From assembly GCA_020445785.1 (NCBI GenBank), contig JAGRFZ010000060.1:1-54216 (forward strand): a DNA stretch of 54,216 bases, read 5' to 3'. Position 1 is the first letter of the stretch. Each line of letters opens with the position of its first letter. A program made the position numbers and the translations under genes. The notes under the pieces were generated by a model that saw only the letters and a list, made by a program, of their open reading frames with translations, had not been told where the DNA came from and searched no databases. The DNA comes from Rhodocyclaceae bacterium. Lineage in GTDB: Bacteria > Pseudomonadota > Gammaproteobacteria > Burkholderiales > Rhodocyclaceae. Shown here one piece after another: positions 35,428 through 44,246 of this stretch.

Positions 35428-36018
35428 GTGGTCGCACAAGACGACACTTCCACCGAGCGATCGCCGCCGGACCATGCGAATTCGCCCCGGGGTGTGGCTC
35501 GGGATTCGTCCGGCGAAGCCGCGCCGGGCGCGCGGCTCGGCGCCGCCCACCGCGAAGCCGCTCGTCAACTGTGCGCGTGCGCGACGCGACTGACGGAGCT
35601 ATGGCAAGAATCCACCAGCAGGCGCTCCGCGGCTTCGCCGGGGCTGCTCGACGCCTGCCTCCGGTTGCAGCTGGACGAAGAACTCGCGCAGCTTCAGCGC
35701 GTGATCCGCGCCCTGGTCGCGCAGGAAGAATCCGCGCTGCGCGATGCCGGCATACGTCGTTTCCCTGGTGCATGGCGCGACCACAAGCGCAGTCATGCGC
35801 GCCTGTTGGCACGCATCGAACGGCGCGCGCGCCACGGTTCGCGCGAGCCACCGGGAGCGCTCGCGCGGAATGTCGCGCGCCTTCTGGAAGACTATTGGGC
35901 CGCCCATTTCCCGGACCACGACCAACTCGCGCTGAGCCTGCTGGCGCTGCTCGAAAGAACCGACGACACGGGGGGTGCGAAGCCGGTCGGGGCCGACCCC
36001 CCGCCATGCCCGGATTGA
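35428..36018 (+). CDS. Divergent hemerythrin-like protein lacking one iron ligand
   Basis: 196 residues from GTG 35428 (GAGGG five bases upstream); GTG 35410 is an alternative. The helical core aligns by eye to bacteriohemerythrin: His41 (AAHREAA), Glu100 (AQEES), His119 and His123 (DHKRSH), His160 and Asp165 (HFPDHD). The residue four before Glu100, normally His, is Leu96, and the loop between Glu100 and His119 is four residues longer. The site therefore has six of seven ligands. It may bind a single metal or have become a non-oxygen-binding protein. The N-terminal 35 residues look disordered. It converges with the TlpA-like gene, 24 bases away. Confidence 0.6.
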   Translation: MVAQDDTSTERSPPDHANSPRGVARDSSGEAAPGARLGAAHREAARQLCACATRLTELWQESTSRRSAASPGLLDACLRLQLDEELAQLQRVIRALVAQEESALRDAGIRRFPGAWRDHKRSHARLLARIERRARHGSREPPGALARNVARLLEDYWAAHFPDHDQLALSLLALLERTDDTGGAKPVGADPPPCPD

Positions 36019-36042
36019 ATCAATCGACTGCCCCGCCCCGCC

Positions 36043-36564
36043 TCAATGGCGCTCGCCATCGCCCACGCCGAGTCCGAACGCCCGTTCGATTGCCAGCACG
36101 GCATCGGGCGCGTCCCACTGCCGGGCGCCATAGACCTTGTGCAGGATGCGGCCGTCGGCATCGACCAGCACGGTCAGCGGGATGCGGTTGGCACCGAGCA
36201 TGTTTTCGATCCCCAGTCGATGATCGATAAAGTGCGGAAAGGCCGTGTTCGCCTGTTCCAGGAATCGCAACGCGCGATCACGGTAGTCGTCGATCGACAC
36301 CCCGATCACGTTGAAGCGGTCGCGATACATGCGGGACAAGCGGTCGAGCGAGCCCATTTCGGCAAGGCAGGGCGGACAGTAGCTGGCCCACACGTTGATG
36401 ATCAGCGGCTTGCCGAGGAACGTGGACAGCGCCTTGGTCTCGCCGGTCAGGCCGTGCATCGAGATCTCGCGGAGCTTGCGGCCTTCCGCGACCTCGCCCG
36501 GCGTGGCCGCCACCACGACCGCCGGGCCCAGCGCCAGCATCAGGGTGAACAGGAGCTTCTTCAT
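36043..36564 (-). CDS. TlpA/ResA-like periplasmic thiol-disulfide protein
   Basis: 173-residue exported thioredoxin-fold protein. The signal peptide is MKKLLFTLMLALGPAVVVAA (cleavage near residue 20). The redox motif is Cys63–Cys66 (SYCPPC) after IINVWA. The cis-proline region is NRIPLTVLVDADGRI, typical of TlpA/ResA, and the DDYRDRALRFL helix belongs to the AhpC-TSA-like insertion. Such proteins reduce disulfides in the periplasm, often for cytochrome c maturation, which fits the two haem c-type cyclases at 46.8-50.2 kb, though the genes are not linked. GGAGAAAG precedes the ATG at 36564. Confidence 0.9.
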   Translation of the reverse strand: MKKLLFTLMLALGPAVVVAATPGEVAEGRKLREISMHGLTGETKALSTFLGKPLIINVWASYCPPCLAEMGSLDRLSRMYRDRFNVIGVSIDDYRDRALRFLEQANTAFPHFIDHRLGIENMLGANRIPLTVLVDADGRILHKVYGARQWDAPDAVLAIERAFGLGVGDGERH

Positions 36565-36815
36565 GACGGGTCTTTCTCCGGCGGTCGCGGCCGGCATCTG
36601 CCGACGCGGGAACGACCGCCGGCCAAGCTTCGCAGGCGAAGCCGAGCGCTGCAAGTCCGACGCCGCCGGGCGCCGCTGCCGGCACGGCAAGGCGTGCCAC
36701 CGGGCGTATCCTTCCGCCGTCCGGGCACGCACGGCGGCCGCCGCGCTGACTCTCGCGAGACTGCCGCGGCCCGATCCCGGCGCCCTGCGTATCGACACCG
36801 GGTCCCCCTGCCCGC

Positions 36816-37382
36816 ATGCCCATGAGTCGGCCACCAGCCCCGGCCGGGCAGCGCAGGGACGGCAGGCGAAGGCTACCGGTGACGGTGCTGCGCGCGCGCG
36901 CAGCCGACGCCCCGCAACTGAGTGCTCTGGCATTCCGGTCCAAGGCCATGTGGGGCTATGGGGCGCGCTTCATCCACGCCTGCCGGGGCGAGTTGCATGT
37001 CGGCGCGGCGACGCTCGGTGCGCGCGACCGGCGCTGCCTGGTCGCACGTCATGGCGGATCGATCCGTGGATTTTGCATGCTCGTGCGCGAAACCGCCCAC
37101 CGCTGGGAGCTCGACGCCCTGTTCGTCTCGCCCGAAGCGATCCGCCATGGCATCGGACGGGCGCTGATGCGCGCCGCCTGCCAACGTGTCGCCCGCGACG
37201 GCGCCCGCGAGTTGCTGATCCAGAGCGACCCCCATGCCGAGGGCTTCTACCGCAAGCTGGGTGCCGCTGCCGTCGGCCGACGGGCGTCGGACAGCATCCC
37301 CGGGCGCCACCTGCCGCTGCTCCGGTTGCGCCTGCGAGCACGATCGGCGCAGCGACGGCGCATCAACGTGCGTAGCGAATGA
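36816..37382 (+). CDS. GNAT-family acetyltransferase
   Basis: 188 residues. The N-terminal ~20 residues are Arg/Pro-rich and may not be real; a later start within the frame is possible. The GNAT core begins near VLRARAADAPQLSALAFRSKAMWGY, and the acetyl-CoA motif is RHGIGRALM, with LDALFVSPEAIRHG before it. HAEGFYRKLGAAAVG is the expected late segment. This resembles small GNATs whose substrates are unknown. The last 20 bases overlap, tail to tail, the stop end of the 1349-residue protein on the minus strand. Confidence 0.82.
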   Translation: MPMSRPPAPAGQRRDGRRRLPVTVLRARAADAPQLSALAFRSKAMWGYGARFIHACRGELHVGAATLGARDRRCLVARHGGSIRGFCMLVRETAHRWELDALFVSPEAIRHGIGRALMRAACQRVARDGARELLIQSDPHAEGFYRKLGAAAVGRRASDSIPGRHLPLLRLRLRARSAQRRRINVRSE

Positions 37383-40300
37383 AGACGGGGCCGCCGGCCT
37401 CCTCGAGCACGATCGATACCCCACCGGGATCGGCCGAGCTGGCCGCCGGCATCCAGGCGTTGCCGAGGTGGTCCGTCATGCCCAGCAGACCGGCGATCGG
37501 CAGCCGCAGGCGCGCGCGGTGGCCGCCCTCGCTCTGCCAGACCGCATAGACGATCTCTTCGGCGTCTTCGATGACCATCGCATGCAGCCCAGCTGGAACG
37601 TCGGCGAGCAAGCCACCGTTGCTTCGGCCCGCGGCGAGTTCGGAGAAACTGCGGATCGCCCGCGCCAAGGGCCGCTCCGCGAGACTCCAGTCGTAGAGCG
37701 CGAAGTTCTCCTCGACCGACAGCGGATCGTCGGCGCGGCTGTTCAACTTATAGGCTATCGACACTTCGGCACCGAGCGCCCAATGCACGAGCAGGCTGCG
37801 CGCCGCGAGTTGGGCTTGTCGCGCCAGGAAGTCCGGATGCGCGCCGTCCGCGCCCAAGCCCGCCATGCCCAGCGAAAAACCCCATTCGGTCAGCCAGATC
37901 GGCAGGGCCGTGCCGAGTTCCTCCTGGATCAGCCGACCCGCCGTGACCCACTTCCCGGCCAGCAACTCGGGACTGTCATAGGCATGCACGCCGACCGCAT
38001 CGGCGAGATCGGCGGCACCCGACTTCAGCATCGCCTCGAGATAGGGAAAGTCGAAATAGGACAATCCACCGGTGCTGATCACGGCGTCCGGCACCCGCGC
38101 ACGCATCGCGCTCATGGCTGCGCTCGCCAGGGCCGCATATTCCCCGGCATCCGGTGCACCGGCCCAGTAATTGGCATGGTCGGGTTCGTTCCAGATTTCG
38201 AAGGCGACATCGGCTGCCGCATAGCGCTGGGCCGCCGCCGCGGCGAATCGGGAGAATGCCGCAATGCCGTCGGCGCTGCGGAAGTCGTAGTCGGGGTGTC
38301 CATAGTCGAGGATCAGCAGCATGCGCAGGCCGCGGGCGCGGAGCCCCTCGACGATCGCATCGTAGGCCGAAAAATCCAAGCTGCCGTCGCGCTCGACGCG
38401 GGTCCACAGCACATCGAAACGTGCCATGGATAGACCGGTCGCGGCGGCCGCGTCCATCGGCGCCTCGGATGTACCCGGGTGGTAAGCCACCCCGAAACGC
38501 TCGCCGGCAATCCGGTCGAGGGGGGCCGGGGCGATCCTCGGTGCGGCATGGTCGAGTGCGTAGGCCGTGTCGACATCGGCCAGCATCATGATGTCGTCGA
38601 TCAAGACTTCGCCATCTGCCGGGCGCGACAAGGCATTGCGTGCAACCACGGCGATGCCCTGGAGCGGCCCATCGGCGACGCCGTTGCCGTCTCCGCCCCA
38701 CCAGCTTTCGGGCCTGTCGAGCCGCACGTGCGCGTGGTACCAGAGCGCCTCACGGGCGCCCTCGACGGTGCGCGGAATCAGGAACTGCAGGGTCTCCCCG
38801 GCCGCGTCGATGATCCGCAGCGCGAGGTCCACATTGCCCGGCGACAGCGCCCGAAGGCGGATCGCCCGCCCCATCTCGACCGGCTCGGGCAGGCTCAGCC
38901 GCGCGACCACGTGGCCGCCGCAGCTGCCCCCTTCGCAAGCGAGGTCGTAGCGCAGTGCGAGGGCATTCCCGTCATCGCCGGCGATCATCCGGACATCGCC
39001 CGTCGACAGCGAGTCGCCCGGGTCGACCTGCCACGGCCCGGCCGTGCCGCGCAGGTCCAGGTCGTCGATGGCAAGCGCCGTGCCATCGAGGGACAGGGTC
39101 GGATCCGGCAAGGTCTCGAGCAGGCTCACCCGGTCCACCTCGAGAACGCCGGCGACCTCCTCGCCGGCGACGCTCGACGCCAGCACCTGGACCTTGCGGA
39201 TGCCGCCTTCGATCTGCCCGCTGTCACGCCCGCCCCAATGTTGATCGGGACTGCCCAGCGCCGCCACGGCCCGGTACCACGTCTGCTCGTCGTATCCGGC
39301 CAAGGGGCGCAACAGCCGGTATTGCAGCGTCTGTCCGCTGTCGTCCACGACGCGCACGTACAGGCGCAGGTGCGCGGGTGAGCGCGTCATGAACGACAGT
39401 GCGGCGGCGGCCGCAATCGGCTGCTCCAGGGTGAGGGTCGCGAGCGCGTATTCGCCGCAACTCTGCCCTTTGATCGCACATCCGAAGCCGTACGCGAGAT
39501 GCATGCCGCGGGCGGAAGAAAAGCCCGCACCGCTGCTCAGTTGCGCCGAGGTTCCCGCGCCGGCGGTGTGCCATCCGGACCACGGCTGCACCACGCTGCG
39601 ATCCTCGAAGTCGTCGATCAGGATCTCCCCATCGACCGCCACCGGTGCGTCCGGCATCGGCAGTTCGGTCAAGAGCGCGACGCGATCGATCTGGACCGCA
39701 CCGTTTTCCGCGTTGCCGCTGCGAGTCTCGACCAGAATCCGGACTGAGGTGATCTCCTGCTCGATGCGACCGCTTGCGGCGCCACCCCAGAAAGCCTGCG
39801 GTGCCGACAGGTCCGCCACGGCGAGGTACCAAGCATCCGGATCGTAGCCGGTAGTCGGGCGCACGAGGCGATACTGCAGGGTCTGCCCGCTGCCATCGAT
39901 GATCCGCAGGGACAGGTTGGCAGCGAGCGGCGAGCGGGTCACGAATCGGAGTGCGGCGAGGGGCGGGAGCGGCTGCGGCGGCGTCAGCACCGCCATCGCG
40001 TATTGGCCGCAGCTGGCGTCGGCGACCCGGCAATCGAACGCATATTCGAGGCGCAGGCCCCGTGCCGACTCGAAACCCGCCTGGCTCGTGACCGACGCAT
40101 CGGTGCCGATGCCGGAGGTGGCCCAGACCGACCACGGCCGGACCACCGGACGATCTTCGAAATCGTCGATCGTCAGCACCCCATCCACCACCTGTGGCGG
40201 CGCAACCGCGGGCAGCGTGTCGAGCAGCACGAAGTCGTCGACCTCGACCGCGCCGTGCTCGACATTCCCGCTGCGTGTGCTCACCAGTACGCGCAGCGAC

Positions 40301-41412
40301 TGGATGCCTTGCTCGAGACGCCCCGTCGCCGCCCCGCCCCAATGGCTCTCCGGATTCGCCAGGTCCACGATCGCGGTGGTCCAGACTTCGGCATCGAAAC
40401 CTTCGGGCGGTCTCTCGACCACGTATTGCAGGGTTTGTCCGCTGCCGTCCACGAGGCGCACCATGAGCGACGCGGCGGCCGGCGAACGGGTCGCGAAGCG
40501 CAGTGCCGGCGCAACCGGCAACGGCTCGGTGAAGCTGCGGATGGCCAGCGCGTACTGACCGCAATTGCTGCCCACGGTCCGGCAGGCGAAGTCGTACTCG
40601 AGACGCATGCCGCGCACCGATTGATGGCCGGCAGTCGGTGCCAGCGACAGGCCCGTGCCTACGCCGGCGGTGTGCCACGCGCGCCATGGCAACACCACTG
40701 CCCGATCCTCGAAATCGTCGATTGCGATCTCGCCCTCGGCGAATCCGAGCGGCTGTGTCGTCGGCATCTGGTCGAGGAGGCGCACCACGTCGATGTCCAC
40801 CTGCCCGCTCTCGGCCATGCCGGTGCGCGTCGTCACCAGGAATCGGATGGAGCGGATCCCGCCCTCGATCTGTCCGCTGCGAGCGCCGCCCCAATACTCC
40901 TTAGGGAGCGCCAGATCGACCGTCGCAGCAAACCAGTCCGAGGCATCGAACGCGCCGTCCGGTCGCTTGATCGGGTACTGAAGCGTCTGGCCCTGGGCAT
41001 CGACGATGCGCAGGAGCAGGCGGGCGGCCAGCGGCATGCGTGCGACCACGCTCAAGGCCCCACGGGTGCCGACCGGATCGGGGTAGCCCTTGATCGCCAG
41101 GGCATATTGCCCGCAGTTGCTGTTGGCGACCCGACAGTCGAACGTGTAGGCCAGCCGCAACGCGCCCGCGGACTGATAGCCCTCGGTGGTGCCCAGCGCG
41201 ACCGTCGAGCCCGCGCCATCGGTCACCCACGCATACCAGGGCGCAGGCTCGCTGCGATCGTCGAAACTGTCGACGATCAGCGACGCCGCCTGGGTGGCGG
41301 GAAGATGGACGAGTATCGCCAGCAACAGCGCCCGCGACAGGGCGCCGAGCAGTGCGAAGAAGGACGAGTTCGTACGACGGGCTGTCGGGGTTTGGCGACA
41401 GTGGTGATTCAT
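37363..41412 (-). CDS. Giant secreted GH-A clan hydrolase with five N-terminal repeats
   Basis: 1349 residues. An N-terminal signal segment (about 18-43, ending LPATQAAS) is followed by five ~185-residue repeats (residues 45-227, 228-411, 412-595, 596-777 and 778-967), each opening with an IDDFEDR-like strand and holding a C-x(6)-C pair in repeats 1-3 or a similar pair in 4 and 5. Residues 968-1270 are a TIM-barrel hydrolase related to GH39/GH5-type enzymes: acid/base Glu1066 (IWNEPDH) and nucleophile Glu1166 (WLTEWGF), exactly 100 residues apart. A beta-rich tail ends at 1349. Repeats resemble carbohydrate-binding beta-sandwiches. CAGGAG precedes the ATG. The substrate is unknown; extracellular polysaccharide is likely. 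Confidence 0.85.
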   Translation of the reverse strand: MNHHCRQTPTARRTNSSFFALLGALSRALLLAILVHLPATQAASLIVDSFDDRSEPAPWYAWVTDGAGSTVALGTTEGYQSAGALRLAYTFDCRVANSNCGQYALAIKGYPDPVGTRGALSVVARMPLAARLLLRIVDAQGQTLQYPIKRPDGAFDASDWFAATVDLALPKEYWGGARSGQIEGGIRSIRFLVTTRTGMAESGQVDIDVVRLLDQMPTTQPLGFAEGEIAIDDFEDRAVVLPWRAWHTAGVGTGLSLAPTAGHQSVRGMRLEYDFACRTVGSNCGQYALAIRSFTEPLPVAPALRFATRSPAAASLMVRLVDGSGQTLQYVVERPPEGFDAEVWTTAIVDLANPESHWGGAATGRLEQGIQSLRVLVSTRSGNVEHGAVEVDDFVLLDTLPAVAPPQVVDGVLTIDDFEDRPVVRPWSVWATSGIGTDASVTSQAGFESARGLRLEYAFDCRVADASCGQYAMAVLTPPQPLPPLAALRFVTRSPLAANLSLRIIDGSGQTLQYRLVRPTTGYDPDAWYLAVADLSAPQAFWGGAASGRIEQEITSVRILVETRSGNAENGAVQIDRVALLTELPMPDAPVAVDGEILIDDFEDRSVVQPWSGWHTAGAGTSAQLSSGAGFSSARGMHLAYGFGCAIKGQSCGEYALATLTLEQPIAAAAALSFMTRSPAHLRLYVRVVDDSGQTLQYRLLRPLAGYDEQTWYRAVAALGSPDQHWGGRDSGQIEGGIRKVQVLASSVAGEEVAGVLEVDRVSLLETLPDPTLSLDGTALAIDDLDLRGTAGPWQVDPGDSLSTGDVRMIAGDDGNALALRYDLACEGGSCGGHVVARLSLPEPVEMGRAIRLRALSPGNVDLALRIIDAAGETLQFLIPRTVEGAREALWYHAHVRLDRPESWWGGDGNGVADGPLQGIAVVARNALSRPADGEVLIDDIMMLADVDTAYALDHAAPRIAPAPLDRIAGERFGVAYHPGTSEAPMDAAAATGLSMARFDVLWTRVERDGSLDFSAYDAIVEGLRARGLRMLLILDYGHPDYDFRSADGIAAFSRFAAAAAQRYAAADVAFEIWNEPDHANYWAGAPDAGEYAALASAAMSAMRARVPDAVISTGGLSYFDFPYLEAMLKSGAADLADAVGVHAYDSPELLAGKWVTAGRLIQEELGTALPIWLTEWGFSLGMAGLGADGAHPDFLARQAQLAARSLLVHWALGAEVSIAYKLNSRADDPLSVEENFALYDWSLAERPLARAIRSFSELAAGRSNGGLLADVPAGLHAMVIEDAEEIVYAVWQSEGGHRARLRLPIAGLLGMTDHLGNAWMPAASSADPGGVSIVLEEAGGPVFIRYAR
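38512..41280 (-). repeat. Five tandem ~550-bp coding repeats
   Basis: In-frame tandem units within the giant hydrolase gene: 41280-40732, 40731-40180, 40179-39628, 39627-39082 and 39081-38512. Units 2, 3 and 4 are the closest pairs (IDDFEDR; GQTLQY; WGG; LVSTRSGN-like motifs), while unit 5 is clearly more diverged. Boundaries were set by repeated motif spacing in the translation. Confidence 0.85.
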
Positions 41413-41845
41413 GACATCGACTCCTGCGTGACGCTACGGCCGGTTCGCGGCAGGACAGGCAGGATGCGCACGGGCGTGCTGAGCGCCATCGTCGAGGCAA
41501 CCCGGCGGCCATGGCGCGCACGCTGTAGGCCCTGGGCTTTGCGTCCCGCGGTTTCCTGCGGTTTGCCCTGTTCTCGAACCAATCGGGATGAAACCGTCAT
41601 CCCGCTTGTGGATGATCTTCGGCAGTGAGAGTGAAGGCTTTACCGGCGTTACAAAATCGGCCTGTCATGCGTACGGCCGACGCCGGACAGCCAAGCAAGG
41701 CACGGACCACCCATGCCATCGGCTTACAATTTCGCCCCTCCAGGCCCGCCTCGGGCATCCTGGCGCAGGCCGGCCCGGCGCGCCGATGTGGCATGATGGA
41801 ACCATCACCGACGGTGGCCGAGGCGCCACGAGGGTGCATTCGGCC
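41413..41845. other. Divergent gap between giant hydrolase and GGT genes
   Basis: 433 bases that must hold both promoters. Upstream codons in the GGT frame (from 41588) encode no recognisable domain, so they are treated as non-coding. I see no clear promoter, operator or RNA element. Confidence 0.45.
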
Positions 41846-43681
41846 ATGATCCCAAGACCTGCCCGGCGCCGCTGGTGCACCGCGCTCGCAGCCATCCTCG
41901 CTGGCTTGTTGGGCGCCTGTGCCCAGATTTCTGCAGACCGCTTCTCTCGGTCCGGTGTGCCCGGCATCGTCGCCGGCGAGCCCGGCTTTGCCGGCGGCGT
42001 GGTGTCGGTTTCCCATCCGCTCGCGGCAGAGGCCGGCGCAAGCGTCCTGCGAACCGGCGGCAACGCGATCGACGCCGCCGCGGCGATCCTGTTCGCGCTC
42101 AACGTGGTGGAACCGCAGTCGTCGGGTATCGGTGGCGGCGGTTTCATGATGATTCATCTGAGGGACGGCGATCGCACGCTGGTCGTCGACAGCCGCGAGA
42201 CCGCGCCCGCGGCGGCCACGGCCGACATGTTCGCGGGCATGGATTTCCGGCAGGCATCGACCAGCGGCATCGCAGTCGGGGTGCCGGGCATGCTGCGCGG
42301 CATCGAGTTGGCGCTGGATCGTTGGGGCAGCATCCCCCTCGCCCAGGCCCTGGCACCGGCGATCGCCCTGGCCCGCGACGGCTTCACGATCAACACCGAT
42401 CTGGCACGGCGCACGGGCCTCCCGCGCACCGCCCTGCAACCGGAGACTGCGGCCCGCTTCCGCCGCAAGGACGGCTCGCCTTTGCCGGAGGGCCATCGGC
42501 TGGTGCAGCCCGAGCTGGCCAGGACGCTGGCGCTGGTCGCCGCCCAGGGCAGCGAAGTCTTCTATCGGGGCGAGATCGCCCGGGCCATCGTCGCCGCCCA
42601 GCGACGCAGTCCGATTGGAGAGACCGGACGCGGCCGGATGACGCTCGACGATCTCGCCACGTACCGACCCCGCATCCGTGCCGCGGTCGAAGGCAACTAT
42701 CGGGGCTTCACGCTCAGATCGATGCCGCCACCGTCGTCGGGTGGCCTGACCCTGCTGATGATGCTGCGGCTGCTGGAGCCGTACCCGATCGGAGGCGACG
42801 GCGACGGTTGGGGCTTCGGCGGCCGCCATACGCTGCACCTGATGACCGAGGTGATGCGGATCGGCTTCGCCGACCGCGCAGTGTGGATGGGCGACGACGA
42901 CTTCGTCCCGGTGCCCGCCGCCGGCCTGCTGTCGGACTGCTTCCTGTCGGCACGCGGCGCGCTGCTCGCCGTCGACGCGCGCATGATGAACGCGCCCGAG
43001 GCAGCCGACCCTTGGCCTTGCCAGCGTCACGGCGCGATGCGCGACGACGGCACGACGCTGGCCGTGCATGATGAGGAAAAAGGCATCGATACCACCCACT
43101 TCACGGTGGTCGATCACGAGGGCAATGTCGTCAGCTTTACGGCCACCATCGAGAGTGCGTGGGGCTCGGGGATCACCGTCCCGGGCTATGGCTTCCTGCT
43201 CAACAACGAACTGACCGACTTCAATCTGGTGCCGCGGGCGAATCCTGCCAGCGGCAATCCGGGGAGCAACGATGTCGCCCCCGGCAAGCGGCCTCGCTCT
43301 TCGATGGCACCGACGATGGTGTTCCGGAATGGCGAGCTGGTACTCGCCTACGGTTCGCCCGGCGGTGCGACGATCATCAATTCGGTACTGAACACGACGC
43401 TCAACCTGATCGATCATCGCATGAGCCTGCAGCAGGCGATCTCGGCGCCCCGCCTTTCGGTGACCTCGCCTGCCGGCACGATCCAATGCGAAGAGGGGCT
43501 GCCCCAGGCGTCGCTCGATCACCTCGCCCGCCTCGGGCACGAATTCCGCCTGGACGCCGGCGGCACGCGCTGCACCGCGAACATCGGCTCGGTCCAGGCG
43601 ATCGCCGTCGAGCCCGAGCGGGCCAGGCAGCACGGTGCGGCAGACGCCCGCCGCGAAGGAACCGTGATCGGCCTACCGTGA
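41846..43681 (+). CDS. ggt: Gamma-glutamyltransferase, predicted lipoprotein
   Basis: 611-residue Ntn-hydrolase that cleaves gamma-glutamyl bonds of glutathione and transfers or hydrolyses the glutamyl group. The self-processing nucleophile is Thr416 in GIDTTHFTVV, the new N-terminus of the small subunit. The large subunit has the SGIGGGGFMMI motif, and the small subunit has NNELTDF and the substrate motif GSPGGATIINS. The N-terminus (MIPRPARRRW, hydrophobic core, LLGAC) is a lipobox with Cys25, so the enzyme is probably membrane-anchored in the periplasm or outer membrane rather than free. ATG 41846 was chosen because it gives that signal. Confidence 0.94.
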   Translation: MIPRPARRRWCTALAAILAGLLGACAQISADRFSRSGVPGIVAGEPGFAGGVVSVSHPLAAEAGASVLRTGGNAIDAAAAILFALNVVEPQSSGIGGGGFMMIHLRDGDRTLVVDSRETAPAAATADMFAGMDFRQASTSGIAVGVPGMLRGIELALDRWGSIPLAQALAPAIALARDGFTINTDLARRTGLPRTALQPETAARFRRKDGSPLPEGHRLVQPELARTLALVAAQGSEVFYRGEIARAIVAAQRRSPIGETGRGRMTLDDLATYRPRIRAAVEGNYRGFTLRSMPPPSSGGLTLLMMLRLLEPYPIGGDGDGWGFGGRHTLHLMTEVMRIGFADRAVWMGDDDFVPVPAAGLLSDCFLSARGALLAVDARMMNAPEAADPWPCQRHGAMRDDGTTLAVHDEEKGIDTTHFTVVDHEGNVVSFTATIESAWGSGITVPGYGFLLNNELTDFNLVPRANPASGNPGSNDVAPGKRPRSSMAPTMVFRNGELVLAYGSPGGATIINSVLNTTLNLIDHRMSLQQAISAPRLSVTSPAGTIQCEEGLPQASLDHLARLGHEFRLDAGGTRCTANIGSVQAIAVEPERARQHGAADARREGTVIGLP

Positions 43682-43724
43682 CGGCGCGCGCGGAACGCCA
43701 TTCGGGCACATCGGAGAGCAGGCC

Positions 43725-44048
43725 ATGGAACATCATCATGCAGCACAGCGACGGTGGGCGGCGACGCCGTTCGACGGAATCGAACGCAGCCTGTTTCGAA
43801 ATCATGCCAATGGCGGACGCAGTTCCCTGCTGCGGCTGAAGGCCGGCGCGCGCTTTCCGCGCCACCACCACCGGGGCAGCGAGGAGGTGCTGGTGATCTC
43901 CGGAGAAGTGCTGATCGGCGGGGCGCGGATGCAGGCAGGCGACTACCTCTACACAGCCCCCGGCGACGAGCACGGCGTAGAGGCGATGACCGACGCCGTG
44001 ATCTTCGTCTCTTCTCAGGGACAGACGCCGCTGGTCGAGGAGGCCTGA
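43725..44048 (+). CDS. Cupin-domain protein (ChrR-like)
   Basis: 107-residue single cupin barrel. Metal-site residues are arranged as in small cupins: PRHHHRGSEEVLVISGEV (His cluster and Glu) and later GDEHGVEAM (His). The HHH-x(3)-EE arrangement resembles the ChrR/anti-ECFsigma cupin type, but no sigma factor or zinc-finger segment is attached. It could be a small metalloenzyme or sensor. GGAGAG precedes the ATG at 43725. It follows GGT by 43 bases on the same strand, suggesting one transcript. Confidence 0.85.
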   Translation: MEHHHAAQRRWAATPFDGIERSLFRNHANGGRSSLLRLKAGARFPRHHHRGSEEVLVISGEVLIGGARMQAGDYLYTAPGDEHGVEAMTDAVIFVSSQGQTPLVEEA

Positions 44049-44176
44049 GGCAGCGGGCCCTCGCGGGGAACGCCGCGGTTGCAGCGACCGGAGTTTCCGG
44101 GGGCGGTGCGACGCGCTCGGAAGATCCGCGCCCGATGCGACTCGGGCGATGGCGGCGGACGACCACCGCCATCGCC

Positions 44177-44206
44177 TTGAGAAGCAAGCGCCCACTCTGG
44201 TATCAA
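44177..44206 (+). promoter_or_regulatory. Candidate sigma70 promoter for the nucleotidyltransferase
   Basis: TTGAGA (44177-44182), 18 bases, then TATCAA (44201-44206), giving 5 of 6 and 4 of 6 consensus matches. It lies about 40 bases before the ATG at 44247. Confidence 0.4.
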
Positions 44207-44246
44207 TGGACCCGAATCACGGAAACGACACGACGGAGGTCGATGC

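Noticed and set aside
37363-41412. Tandem repeats considered as a CRISPR array or other DNA repeat
   Set aside because: Units are ~550 bp, in frame and diverged at protein level; this is internal domain duplication.
41597-43633. A 678-codon minus-strand frame opposite the GGT gene
   Set aside because: No family features and fully antisense to a clear GGT coding sequence.
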